The notes below the pieces were generated by a model. It made no database searches. It was not told where the DNA came from and saw nothing but the letters and a program-made list of their open reading frames with translations. From Luidia sarsii (taxonomy: Eukaryota > Echinodermata > Asteroidea > Paxillosida > Luidiidae): 64,000 nucleotides of DNA. This document shows, one piece after another, positions 35,601 through 47,600 of this stretch. How positions within the stretch are numbered: position 1 is the stretch's first letter; each line of letters begins with the position of its first letter. A program made the translations under genes and the position numbers. The DNA lies in NCBI GenBank assembly GCA_949987565.1, contig OX465111.1:18479789-18543788 (forward strand), read 5' to 3'.

Positions 35601-38600
35601 GCTCTGGCACAAAATGTCATGATTCATAAGATCAGCTTGCCAACTCAAATGTCACTTTTGTTTCATACAAAAGAAAAGGAGGGTGGAATACAAGTCCAAA
35701 GAAACTACGGTAACCTCACTTAACAATTCAGTCTGTAATGATTCCTGCTTAGTGCTTACACAAGGAAGACTTTTCATGCTGAACAGAATTTGATGCTGAA
35801 GCGGATGCATGAAATCGGCCCCTGATGTGTTGAATACAGTTATAAATAGTAAATTTACCGTGCTCACGGAAGATGGACTTGTACACACTGGTGCACCAAT
35901 TTCTGGAATTTTAAAGTTATATTCGATTAAAGTCTTGCAAAGTTGTTTGCGTACAGTAACCTGTGTGTAATCAAATGAGAGAAAAAGTTGGCGGTATCAC
36001 CATGTCTCCAGCCCAAATTCCGGATATTAAATGAATTTAACTTGGGTACAGTACGTACGTGGCAGGGAGTGTTTTTCTAACACAGGCCCGCATATTGCTT
36101 TTTCACACTCGTGAACCTGGAGTGTAGCTGGAAATTCTGAGGTGAGAATTTCTGCCCTTTGAAGTAGGAGAGAGCTAAGAAGGAGAGATCTGCCTGGCTG
36201 CGATGCTGTATTCCGCGGGGTTGCTCGGTCGCTGGGGAGAACGTGTTATCTGTTGCATAAATGCATGGAGGCTGTCGCCTTTGTCGGGTAATAAGAAGTC
36301 GCTGGTTGAGAGAGCAGGCCATATTAGTTCACTGTAGATACATGTGCATTGGATTTCCATGACAACATCGAGTACTGGTACATTTACCATGTACATACAT
36401 GTACATGTACAGGCACACATATGCATGCAAAGTATGAAAGCAGTAGAAATTGATGCATGCTGCAGTGCTGCATAATGTGAATATGTCCTTCAAACTGTCA
36501 AATCCAGATTGGCATTTGCCAGACTGTTCCATTGATTTTTCAATTGCTCGGGGAAATTCTAGTCCTTCTGTGATATTTTGATATACATTTTGGTTATATA
36601 TTTTGATATGTACTGAAGTACATCTTTCAGTTAAAATATGTTAAACAGTCAGTGTACATGTACATGCATTCCAGTTATGAGCAATTCTGCCAGCAATTAA
36701 GTTTCAAGGTTACTGGTAGAGCATTGGAATATTAACATGGTGGAAACATTTTTCTGCATCGCAAAACAAATGAATTGCTTCAGAAATTGCCCAGCAGGCA
36801 CCAATGACACTGATTTATTGAGACCTTCGCAATGTAAATGAACAATTCATGCAGTAACAGCGCAAGTACTCTATGGCGAGTGGTGAACAGAGTACACATG
36901 TGTATTTATATATTTGTACATTTGCAGTGTATAGACACTGTCTATACTTTCAGTATAGTATCCTTAGTCCTACAGTGTATTCGGGTACATGTATGATTGG
37001 TATGACTTGCAACTTCTTCTTCATCCAGCCAATAAAAAGCCCAACTCTCAAATTATCAATAGGCAACATCGGATTTAATTTCCATGTCATTTTCCTACAA
37101 TCTAATTGAAGCGTGCACATTCGTGGACAGGCAAGTTCGCCAAATGCTGACCAATGCTGTTGTTTTTTCACCATTTAAGATGAGACTTCAATAATTCATG
37201 GACACTCTCGAAGAGACTTTGGAAGCTAAAGGAGGCAGGTGGGCTGAGATAATTGGAAATTCAATACAAGGGAGCATTAACCCTCCCACCATTATTGCAC
37301 TGCACATCCCTAGACAGACCAACTTTGAAATGTAACAATCTTCTACGAGTGCGTAGGTGAACCAGTTGCCATGGCAAGGAATCTTGTAGGCTGTATTCAG
37401 GCAGGACAAAGACAGCCTTCTCCTATAAGTTCCACTTGGCTTGTGATCTCCTTTCACAAAGCTTCACTGACAGAAAAGTTCTCCAACACGCAAAAGTTTT
37501 CGGCTCCAAGTCACAAACAGACGCATACAGAATCATGAATAGTTGATCTGGAATGGTCCTATACCCTTTTCATGTGCAAAAGACCAACATTATTTATCCA
37601 TGTTAAGAAATGACAATGCCTTTCAACAATACAGTTACACTTGCTCTACCTCTTTGTCATGGATAAAGAGAGAAGTGGTATTAGACCAATGGCTGCCTGC
37701 CATTGCATTGAAATAGTGTATCGGTATGCCTCTCACAGATACCATGTATACTGTAGGCCTACATTTACAAGTATACATGTAGCCTGCCATGCACTTGTTT
37801 GTTGGTAGTTTTGTAACAACTTTCACCGATGCATCCGTCCGTAAGCTTTAACCAAGACATAATGGTAACTCAGTGGTTGTAACAACCATATTGCATATAT
37901 ATACGTACGACCATTAATTTACTTTTATCTGTGAACAGTCAATGACAGACACATGCACCTAAGCCCGTACATGCAAATACTGCAGACAAAGTGAACAGTT
38001 AGCTTTTGAAAACACAGCATTTAAAATTCATTTCTACCTTGCAAAAGATTTACATGTTCACAACTCCATAGTAGGATCTCATGAATAATCACTCATGTGT
38101 GAAATTAAAGATTAGGAGAAATAGAACTCCACTCTACATGGGACAGACTTCTTTGTGTGAATATGTTCATTGCACATGCAATGCATGCAAATGTATACAA
38201 TGCAAAGTTATAGGTACTGGTATATGTACAGGTGTGAAATATATTCATCATTGCGTTGTTGACTCCATTTACAGTATAACTGTTGGGTAAAATAACGCAG
38301 TGAAACAGCAACCCACCTTCCTACTCAATTATTTGTTTAAACTTCATTCCTAAATTTTCTTACATAAGGTCATCACTCCAGGATAATTAGGTTTGCGGTG
38401 ACACCATGTAAATTCTCTTTTGTGAGTAAAGCCGTGTCCGCACTGGACTTATTCTTTACCGAGCCCGTGGGTAACATTCCAATGGGTAAATCTTCCAGGC
38501 GTCCGCACTTGGACTATTCGACTCGGGTAAACTAACCAAGCCGATCGGTAAAACTAACCGACTCATGTACATGTGCATGTACGTACTCTAGGTACACAAA

Positions 38601-41600
38601 CACGTTGTTACCCTGCGCCCGCACGAGTCTTGCATACAGTAACGTAACGTGTGGGGCGCCGGATGTGGTTTTTTACCGAGTCGTTTACCGAGACGTCGTG
38701 TCCGGATTGGACTTATCGACTCGGTTAAACTGACCTGGTCAATTTAACCGGGCAGAAGTTGGTCGGTTAAACTACCCACTGGAGTCGGGTAAGTTACCTG
38801 GGAGGAAAACTTCCTTGGCTGTCCACACTGGACTTAAAATGGTAAATTTACCCATTTGCTCGGTTAGTTTACCCATTTTAATTCCAGTGCGGACGCGGCT
38901 TTAGTGTGGTTCTGAAAAGAACCGGAGGAACTCGACGTTTCGAACAGTGTACTCTGCTCGTCTTCGGGAGTGATCCAATAATTTTGTAGCTAGTCCTCAC
39001 TCCAATAAAGTTTAATTTGAATGAGCACACTGGTTAGAATGAAATGGCATACATGTAAATGTCCTAAATTGGTTTCCATAAGGGGTTTTGAATTGAATAT
39101 GTCCGGAATTGAACTGAGAATAAGCTCATTGACTTTTAATTACCCGGATATACATGGACGTGCATCTGGTTTTGATCACTGCAAACAATTGCAGTTACCG
39201 GTCGTTCAAATTACTGGGGGGGGGGGGGTAGTGCGCAAAGTTTCATATGGACCATTAGGAAAAATTGTGTGCCATGTACTGTACATGTATGTTGCTTGTG
39301 TACGGTTTTGTACATGTAGCTAGCATCAGTGTTGTGTGCTTGCATACAGTAGTGAACATGTAGTGTGCAATTTGATGTGCAGTACATTGACAGAAACGAA
39401 TACCGGTGGCTTGTCTCAATTATGTACTGCACACTTAATTGAATTCATCATGCACATTGTATTATGCTGCGTGTACACTTGCCGTTGGTAGATTGAGTCT
39501 GGGCCCTCCTCATTCCAGCCATTAGATACACACAAAGACGTGCACGGTTTCAATTGCTCAATTCATTTAGTGGTTCTGAAGTCTCCAAGTCACCCTGCAG
39601 CCAGGCATTATGAACCGTGGCACAACACATGAAGTTAATGAATAGGCATGTTAGAGAAAAGAAAACAGGCGACAGAACCCTTGTGGGGAATTTATTTTTG
39701 CCGTCGATTCAACCCCCCCCTCTCTCCCGGCCGCCTGCCTTTCTCTCCATTTGGCTCTGAAAGCTTCTGCATGGATAAAGATCTAGCCTGCCTGGGAGAT
39801 GGAGCCCAATCCTTGGTATGAGTTAATGCTCACAGTACTCTCTCCACTGTCTACAGTGTCACTGACATTGCATGCACGCGCATGTACAAGTACAGGGAGT
39901 AGTGTGGGGGGTGGGTGGGTGTTGGTAGGAGGGGGGGGGGGTGACATTTTGAAATTAAGACCAGATACTGCCCTCACAAAGGGAGTCTGCACCTTGTCGC
40001 CTGGAGTGCCTCTTGTACGTGCGCGCGACAAATCTGCATTTCTGCGAGTGAACTTCTGGCAGCTTCTCCGCGGTCTCTTGTCTCTTCCCCGAGTTGTGTC
40101 TTGGCTATCCAGCACCACCTGCAACCATGTTTATTCAATGCGGGCGTTGAAATTCATGGATTGCGCCGGTCTTGGCCTTGGCAGACTCCTTTGCGTGCGA
40201 GGGGAACATTCCTCGTGTTTTGAATACAAGTGCCTTCGAAGGAGGAGGAAAGGGGAGGAGGAAGACGAGGAAGAGGAGGAGGAGGAGGAGTAGAAGCGGC
40301 CTTGATTTCCCCAATGATGAGAGTATCTGATTGGAAAACATGGGGCATTGTTTTTTGTTCACCCGACAGTGCTCGAAGTGCAGTCACTGTATACCCTTGT
40401 CCAAGCAAGTCAGTCTCTCTTGGTGATTGGCACTTTGATGAAAAGAAAACGTGAATGTTGTCGTTGATTTTCAGCCAGATTGACGGGGCATATCTGCCTC
40501 TGACAAATGAGGGATATCCATGTACACATGTAGTCTGCGTCTCTATAAATGTAAAAGCTTATAGGTAAATGTACTACAGGCCAGTAAATATAAATAAATA
40601 AATTTATACATAAATGCACTATGTGCCAGTCCATACTGTACATGGACATGCCAGCTCTCGTAATAAATTACCGGTAACACTATATGGAAAAATAAAAATA
40701 GGAAATGGATTTATAAACATGCTTCTAGACAAAGTGACAACTAATATCAATTGATCCTAAAGTTAAATGAAGCTAGAATTAGGCGAAGTTTGATTGGGAT
40801 TCTACCGATCTATTGTGATGAACGGAAGAGACCTCGTCACAATGGTGAGGTAGAATCAGATTGTATTTTGGCTAAAGTTTCATATATCATTTTCTGTAAA
40901 TGCTCATATGATATACACACTACATGGGGAGTGAGCTACACACATACATGTACAAGTACTGTACATGTACTTTTCAATTTGAAATGTGAGATACTGTACA
41001 ACATTCTTGCATCCAATCCAATCAAACGATGCATCTTTAAAAAGAAAAAAAACACATTCAGCCAACGGTGCCTTTAACTGCTCAGACGCAGTGTTCTCAC
41101 ACGACAGGCATTATGTAGGGTATTTGTATGTGCCCGATATTTAGGCCACATGGGTGGAACTTGTAGAGATCATACAGATTTGACAGCAGCATAACTGCCA
41201 TGGTGATTCAAATCTAGCAGCCGCTGGCTGCCCCTGGCAAGTGTTTGGTTGGCTCGACCGGGTCATCAGCCCCCAGTGAAGGAACGGGCTCACGTACACT
41301 ATAGCTGCCTGGATGCAGTCCGGGTCTTGATTAATAAATTTCGAGATAAGAACAAACCATGTTGACATCAGATCAATATAAACAAGAGGAAGACCCTGTA
41401 TATTAAGACCCCCCCCCCAAAAAAAGGCTCGTTGAATAATTAATACAATCAGGGGCTAATTTCATAGAGCCGCTTAAATCCCCTACACACCATTGGTAAA
41501 GGTCTTAGAAATGCATCCATACTTTGTCTAATCCAGCATATGCATGGAATAACACACCCGTGAAAGTTTCAGCTCAATCCGTCAACCATGTCGCGGAAAA

Positions 41601-44600
41601 ATGGTAAAAAACTGGCTCCTTTTTTCATCAAACTGTGTCAGCTTCCAGGATCGTAAAATGCACCTATAGCAGAATTTTCAATAGCCCCACCGTGCGTTTA
41701 AACCAGACAATTGCGAGTGAATCTCGAAACAATTGTCGGTAATTGCGAATGGACCATGTTGGATTTGTGCAAATGGTGTGTAGGGGCTTTAAGGCTAGTA
41801 AGCATGTTTTATTTCTTCCAAAAGTCGTTTTAAAATGACCGTTCATACAAAATTCCGCTTTTCATGAAAATGGCAGCATTTCAAGCACTAAAAGTTCACA
41901 GCATGTCTGATACTGGTATTTACTTCCACTTGAGTAAGCTACTTTAGCAAAATTTGTCAAATTGAAATTTGGATTTGTGCAAATGGTGTGTAGGGACCGT
42001 AAGCAAGAAAATCTGCTTAGTGCTTACTGCTTAGCATGAAAATTTGCCCTTGTTTAATTCAAGATTGCCAGTCATATTTCACACGATGCTTGCTGCCCTC
42101 AATGTGTACCGGTATTCCAATCATGGGTGCTTAGCTGTGGATACAAGTGGAACTTTGGCTGGCAACCTGATTTTATTGGGCAAGGTTTTTCAAGCTTAAG
42201 CAAATCTTAGTGCTTAAATCGAGGTCAAAGAATAGCATCCATACGTTGTCTGATCCCACATATGCATGAAATAGCACACCTGTGAAAATATCAGCTCAAT
42301 CCGCCAACCTCGAGAAAATCGTGAAAACAACTTCATTTATTTCGTGAAAATGCAGCATTCAACGCCGTTCTGTTTTGAAAAATAGTTTAGATCTCGATGA
42401 GACGTAAAGTATTTCTTTTACTAATTTCTCCCTAAATACAACATTTCAGGCAGATATATTTCAGTAAGGGGTTTCTACTATAACCATTTTCAAACTGTAC
42501 AAGTTTCATGTAAATCTGTGAACATTTCTGTTTTTCGATCTTACCAATGTTGTGTAGGGGCTTTAAGCGGCTCTATGAAATTGGCACCTGGTCTTTGAAT
42601 TTTACGAGTGGATGAAACTAAAGCATTGATTGTCTGGTAATTTATTATTATTTGCTCTCGTTCTATCCCCTATGCAGCTTAAGGACGAGCGAAACGAACT
42701 ACCTGAATGAGGCTTTCTCTTTCTATTCAGCCATCCGTTCCAGAGCGTACTATTCCAAAGTCAATCGTGAAAAGGGGTGAGTGCGTCGCTTTTATGGGAT
42801 CAGCACGGGATGTGTTTATGATTTTCATATTACCTAAACACAGGTCCATTAGCAACCCTTCATCAGACCGAGGCGTCTCGGGGGGCTGGATTTCACAAAG
42901 CCTTAACGACGCATCGAAGCTCGGCTTACCCATTGATAACCCATCGTAAATTGTGATAGGCCATATGGTTTCTGTGCATCTTGCGATGGGTCGTAAGCTA
43001 TGATGAGGTTTGATGGCATCGGCCACTGATCCTACAAATCTGTCCCCCAAGCAGAAGTGTATTCATACCTATTTGGAAATGAGTATTATTACATAGATCA
43101 GGCCGTACGGAAGATGCATTGTACTTCAACCGAGTCTGCATTAAGGTGTACCAACATACATGTATATTTTAGAAGGAGTAGGTTTGCGGTGACACCATGT
43201 AAAATTGATCTTTTGTGAGTAAGTTTGGTTCTGAAAAGAACCAGAGGAACTCGATGTTTCAAACAGTGTACTCTGTTCATCTTCTTCAATCTCCGGAAGA
43301 CGAGCAGAGTACACTGTTCAAAACGTCAAGTTCCTCTGGTTCTTTTCAGAACCATACTTACTCACAAAAGAGAAATTTTACATGGTGTCACCGCAAACCT
43401 ACTCCTTCTGTTATCCTCATTATGAAAACCCTCAAGCCTCAACATACTGTATATTCTAGCTCTTCGACACACACACATGAATGTCATACCTTTTAATTTA
43501 GATGTCTTTTTGTATCTAAGGGAAGCTTTTATAGTGTTGGCAAAGCTCTGTATATTCAGGTTGAGTGGTGTAGGTCAGTACATACTGGACATCACATGTA
43601 GGTTTAAGGCAATGCAGGTCCTTTACAGTACTTTGGCATATGAAGACAAGGCCCCCTTCTCCTTCACAATGTTGTATTCCCAGCTCTAGCAAGGTTTTTT
43701 TTAAGCTTACCTGTGCCTCCACCTCCTTGCAATAGCTCTAAACCTAGCTTGGATAAAATCACCCGCAGAGCTGAAACCGCTCAGGTTTTTTTTTTTTTCT
43801 CAGGCCACCAGAAGGTTGTAAGAATGTCTGCAGGGCACTTTTTTTTTTCTTCAGAGTATGCACTCTAATAGTTTAAAGGTGCAATCTCAGAACGGGTCAA
43901 TTCTCATGGAAATTGAAATTGATTTTTGTATCAGACTCTTACCGCACACCTGAGAGAAGGATTCCGTACAATCTTCTTAATTTGGATGCGTAATTATCGG
44001 TTTGTATCCGACGCATGTCTTTCGTCTAGGGAAAATGTGCAACATTCACCTGTGCGTATGAGCTAGGAGGTGTGTTTCCCTGTTCGCATAATAGATGAAT
44101 CGAGTCTTAACAAGACGAGAGTGGGGCCTCCGTTGGTTCAACCCCAGAAAACCCAAACCCAATTATCATCGCAAAAAAAGAAGTAGGCGTTGATTCGGCT
44201 TGACTCATCGGCGGGCCTTGCAGTCCAGTCAGGTATTCGCAGATTGCCGGCGGATGATGGGCTGGTCGCGGGCGCATGCATGCATGCCCAAGAATGTTGG
44301 TGCTGCCCCCTCAGTCAAGAGTGAGCGTAGCCCTACGAACCAATAACTTAAGAGTGAGCTGAGTGGGGCCTTGGAATGGCATGGAGGAATGTAGAAAGCA
44401 GCTCAGTCCGATTTATCTTTTTTTTTCATCCCTCAAACATCATCACTCGCTGGTCTGAAAGCCTGCACAATAAATGGACGCACACATGGATAAGTGCTTG
44501 CTAACCCCCCTTCTTTATTCTTCTGTCGACGCAAGATATCAGATTCAAATACCCAGGATTTAAGTCTTCTAGGAGTATTTATGGTTTTAAGTGTTTCTAG

Positions 44601-47600
44601 TGATGTACAAAAAACTAGTGGCTGCTGGAAAAATGGGCATATTTTGGGTTTCATTTTGTTTAAATTAGAACTGCTTAGATTAAATGAGACATTCTTTCAT
44701 TGTTTCACTGTAAACTTCAAATGGTCAGGTATCATTCTGGCCTGATTTCACAGCCTTGTCAAATTTGTTCGCACAAGCTGGCAAATTTCTTTCCATCGCT
44801 CTGAGGGAGAGCACTTGAGCGTAGGCCGCTACAGGTGGATATTTCCAGCCAATCATCTTTCATCACGATTCCTCCCCCAAAGCCTAAAAAAAAAAATCCC
44901 CATGGATCCCCGCTTCAACTTTATCATTGCATTAGGCATTTATCTATCGACCAGTCATCATGCTTATTAAAAAAAAAAAATCTCCCTAAAAGCCAAAATA
45001 TATCCCCCTCTGATCGCCGGGAGAAAGAGGATCTCTTAGCTAAACCCCAGAGGTTGATAGGATGCTTCATCCTTTTGCCAAAGTGTGTACGCTGGGCGAA
45101 ACTCAAGACGCCCCAAAGTGAGCCGTATTTGCACAGACGCTTCCAAACCCCACCGCTCCAGAAACCCAAATGCATTGCCCTGTAATTGCTTCCATTCCAG
45201 GACCCTTTGCTCGTGACATTTCGGACACTCGCCGTCTTTCATCTGGGTCATTTTTTGGCATCAGTCCAGCGGCCTCGTACCCTAAAAAAATTGAAATGTG
45301 GGTTTGTGTCCCAGTTTAGCAGTCGAAGCTCATTGTGTTTTCATCCTCTTTCATCAGTTTCCGATGAGAAGATAAGTAAATGTGATTTGATTTGTTATGG
45401 ATGAGGGCATTCATATTTCTTCCTGGACAGGTCAGTCCACTTTAGGCTATCACAAAAAAAAATTCTCAATGCACTGTAGACCGTGCACAAATAGTCATGC
45501 TAACGGACGTACAATGTATTGCAGTAAAGCAATATGGATAATTGGATATCCCTAAACTCATACTTTCATTTTTCTATGAATCAAACAAATATGTGAATGC
45601 CATCTGTTTTTTTGTTTAAGATTGTTGGAAATGCATACATATTCATTGAAAACAGAAATATTCATTGCTTTAAATTGCAGTAAAAAGCTAAGTCTTAGTC
45701 GGCCATAGTGGACATTATACCCGGTACATTAAAATGAGCATCTGTAAAGCCCAAGAGACATCAATGTTACACAAAAGAGCACTAGACATGATCAGAATGG
45801 AGAAGCCAGGACAAGGCTGTAAGAGAATGAAAGATTGAGATGCAGAAAGATTGGGATGGACTGGACAGATGGGGGGAAAAGCTACAACCCAGCAACAAAA
45901 CATCTTCCCAAAGCCAGGACTTATCGTCATTGCTTCCAGCTCAGTTGCCATGTCAATTATATATAGTCCTCCCCAGTCACCACTCACCAGGACGTAAATA
46001 AAATATAGGTTCATGCCTTCCTTCGGCCCTCGGAGATGGGGAGAGAGAGATAGCTTACATCCTTGGGACGTACTGGAAGGGGGTGATTTTGTTTAGTGCA
46101 GCGCAATCTATGTACATGTATGGGCATTGCACTTGTCTATGTATAATGGCACAGCACTAGATATACACACATTAGATGCAGTGTGCAATTATTTTATTGT
46201 ATTTGAAAGATTCATCTTTGAGGGGAGCCATCACTTTCAAGAAAGAAAAATTTAAATCCGGAAACTATTTGCCTTGTTTGCATCTACAGAAAAGAAAAGA
46301 CAACGCACTTTATTTCAGAATTTGATGGGTCTAAAAGTATCAGTGGCTGTTGACTCCCCTAATCCAGCATGGTATTCAGAGATTGTTTTATTGGTTTCAG
46401 AAAGGACAGTTTCCTTACCAGATAATCCATCTTTCCAGAAGGAAAATGAAAATCCAGAAATCGTTTGCATTGTTTGTATCAACAGAAACAAAAAAGAAAG
46501 TGCACTACTGCTCTTGATTTTAAAATTTGATGGTTCTAATGGTTTCAGCGGCTGTCTATGCTCCCCTAAACTAGCATGGAATTCAGATTGTATTTTGTTG
46601 GTGGCAGAGAAAAGAGTTTCCTTTCCCAATTATCCATCTTTCCAGAAAGAAAAATGAAAATCCACAATTTTTTTGTATTGTTTGCATCAACAGAAACAAA
46701 AAGAAAGTGCTTGATTAAAAAAAAAATATTGTTCTAAAAGTGGCTGTCTATACTCTCCTAAATCAGCATGGTATTCAGGTTTTTTCTTTAGTGAAAGAGA
46801 GGAGAATTTCCTTTCCCGATCATCCACCTTTCCAGAAAGAAAAAATAAAATCCAGAAATTGTTTGCATCAACAGAAAAGAAGAGAGTTAACTACTGCAGT
46901 TAATTTAAAATTTGATAGTTCTAAAAGTTTCTGCAACTGTCTACTCCCCTAAACCAGCATGGTATTCAGGTTGTTTTCCTTTGGTGGCACAGAGGAGAAA
47001 TTCCTTTCCCGATCATCCACCTTTCCAGAAAGAAAACATAAAATCCAGAAATTGTTTGCATCAACAGAAAAGAAGAGAGTTTAACTACTGCAGTTAATTT
47101 AAAATTTGATAGTTCTAAAAGTTTCTGCAACTGTCTACTCCCCTAAACCAGCATGGTATTCAGGTTGTTTTCCTTTGGTGGTAGAGAGGAGAATTTCCTT
47201 TCCCGATCATCCACCTTTCCAGAAAGAAAAAACAAAATCCAGAAATTGTTTGCATCAACAGAAAAGAAAAGAAAGTGCTCTTCTGCACTTGATTTAAAAA
47301 TTTGATGGTTCTAAAAGTTTCAGCGGCTGTGTACACTCCCCTAAACCAGCATGGTATTCAGATTGTGTTCCGTTGGTGTCACTGTCAGAGAGACGAGTTT
47401 CCTCTCCCGATTATCAAGAGAGAACCTCAAATCTCCCCGAGAGAATCACCGCGAGGGAATCTCCATCCTTCTTTGATGGGTTTTTCCTGCCAATTTGGAG
47501 ACAGGCCGGCGAGGAGGAATTTCCTGTCGGAAGGGGGGCTGAGATGTCGACGCGCCCGCCCGCTCTGGAGGAAAGTTTTGGCTCTGTCTGTTGGGGGGGG

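Larger units (their letters stand above)
41452..42592. mobile_element. Family E element carrying two family C insertions
   Basis: Outer ends TAATTTCATAGAGCCGC and GCGGCTCTATGAAATTGG are the family E termini. At each side TTAA marks an inserted family C element (41478-41788 and 42218-42562). The family E middle (CTGCTTAGTGCTTACTGCTT region) lies between them. Confidence 0.75.
24936..42677 (+). other. SCAI intron 3
   Basis: 17.7 kb. Holds TACATG-rich arrays (25.2-27.9 kb), family B elements (30.6, 33.4, 34.8 kb), family E copies, the A/H nest at 38.4-38.96 kb and the E/C nest at 41.45-42.59 kb. An unexplained coding-like minus-strand segment is at 32.15-32.38 kb. GC-richer patches without ORF support occur near 31.0-31.3 and 39.5-40.3 kb. 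Confidence 0.7.

Noticed and set aside
39799..40454. Overlapping frames in a GC-rich patch
   Set aside because: They run through G and GGA simple repeats with no recognisable protein pattern.
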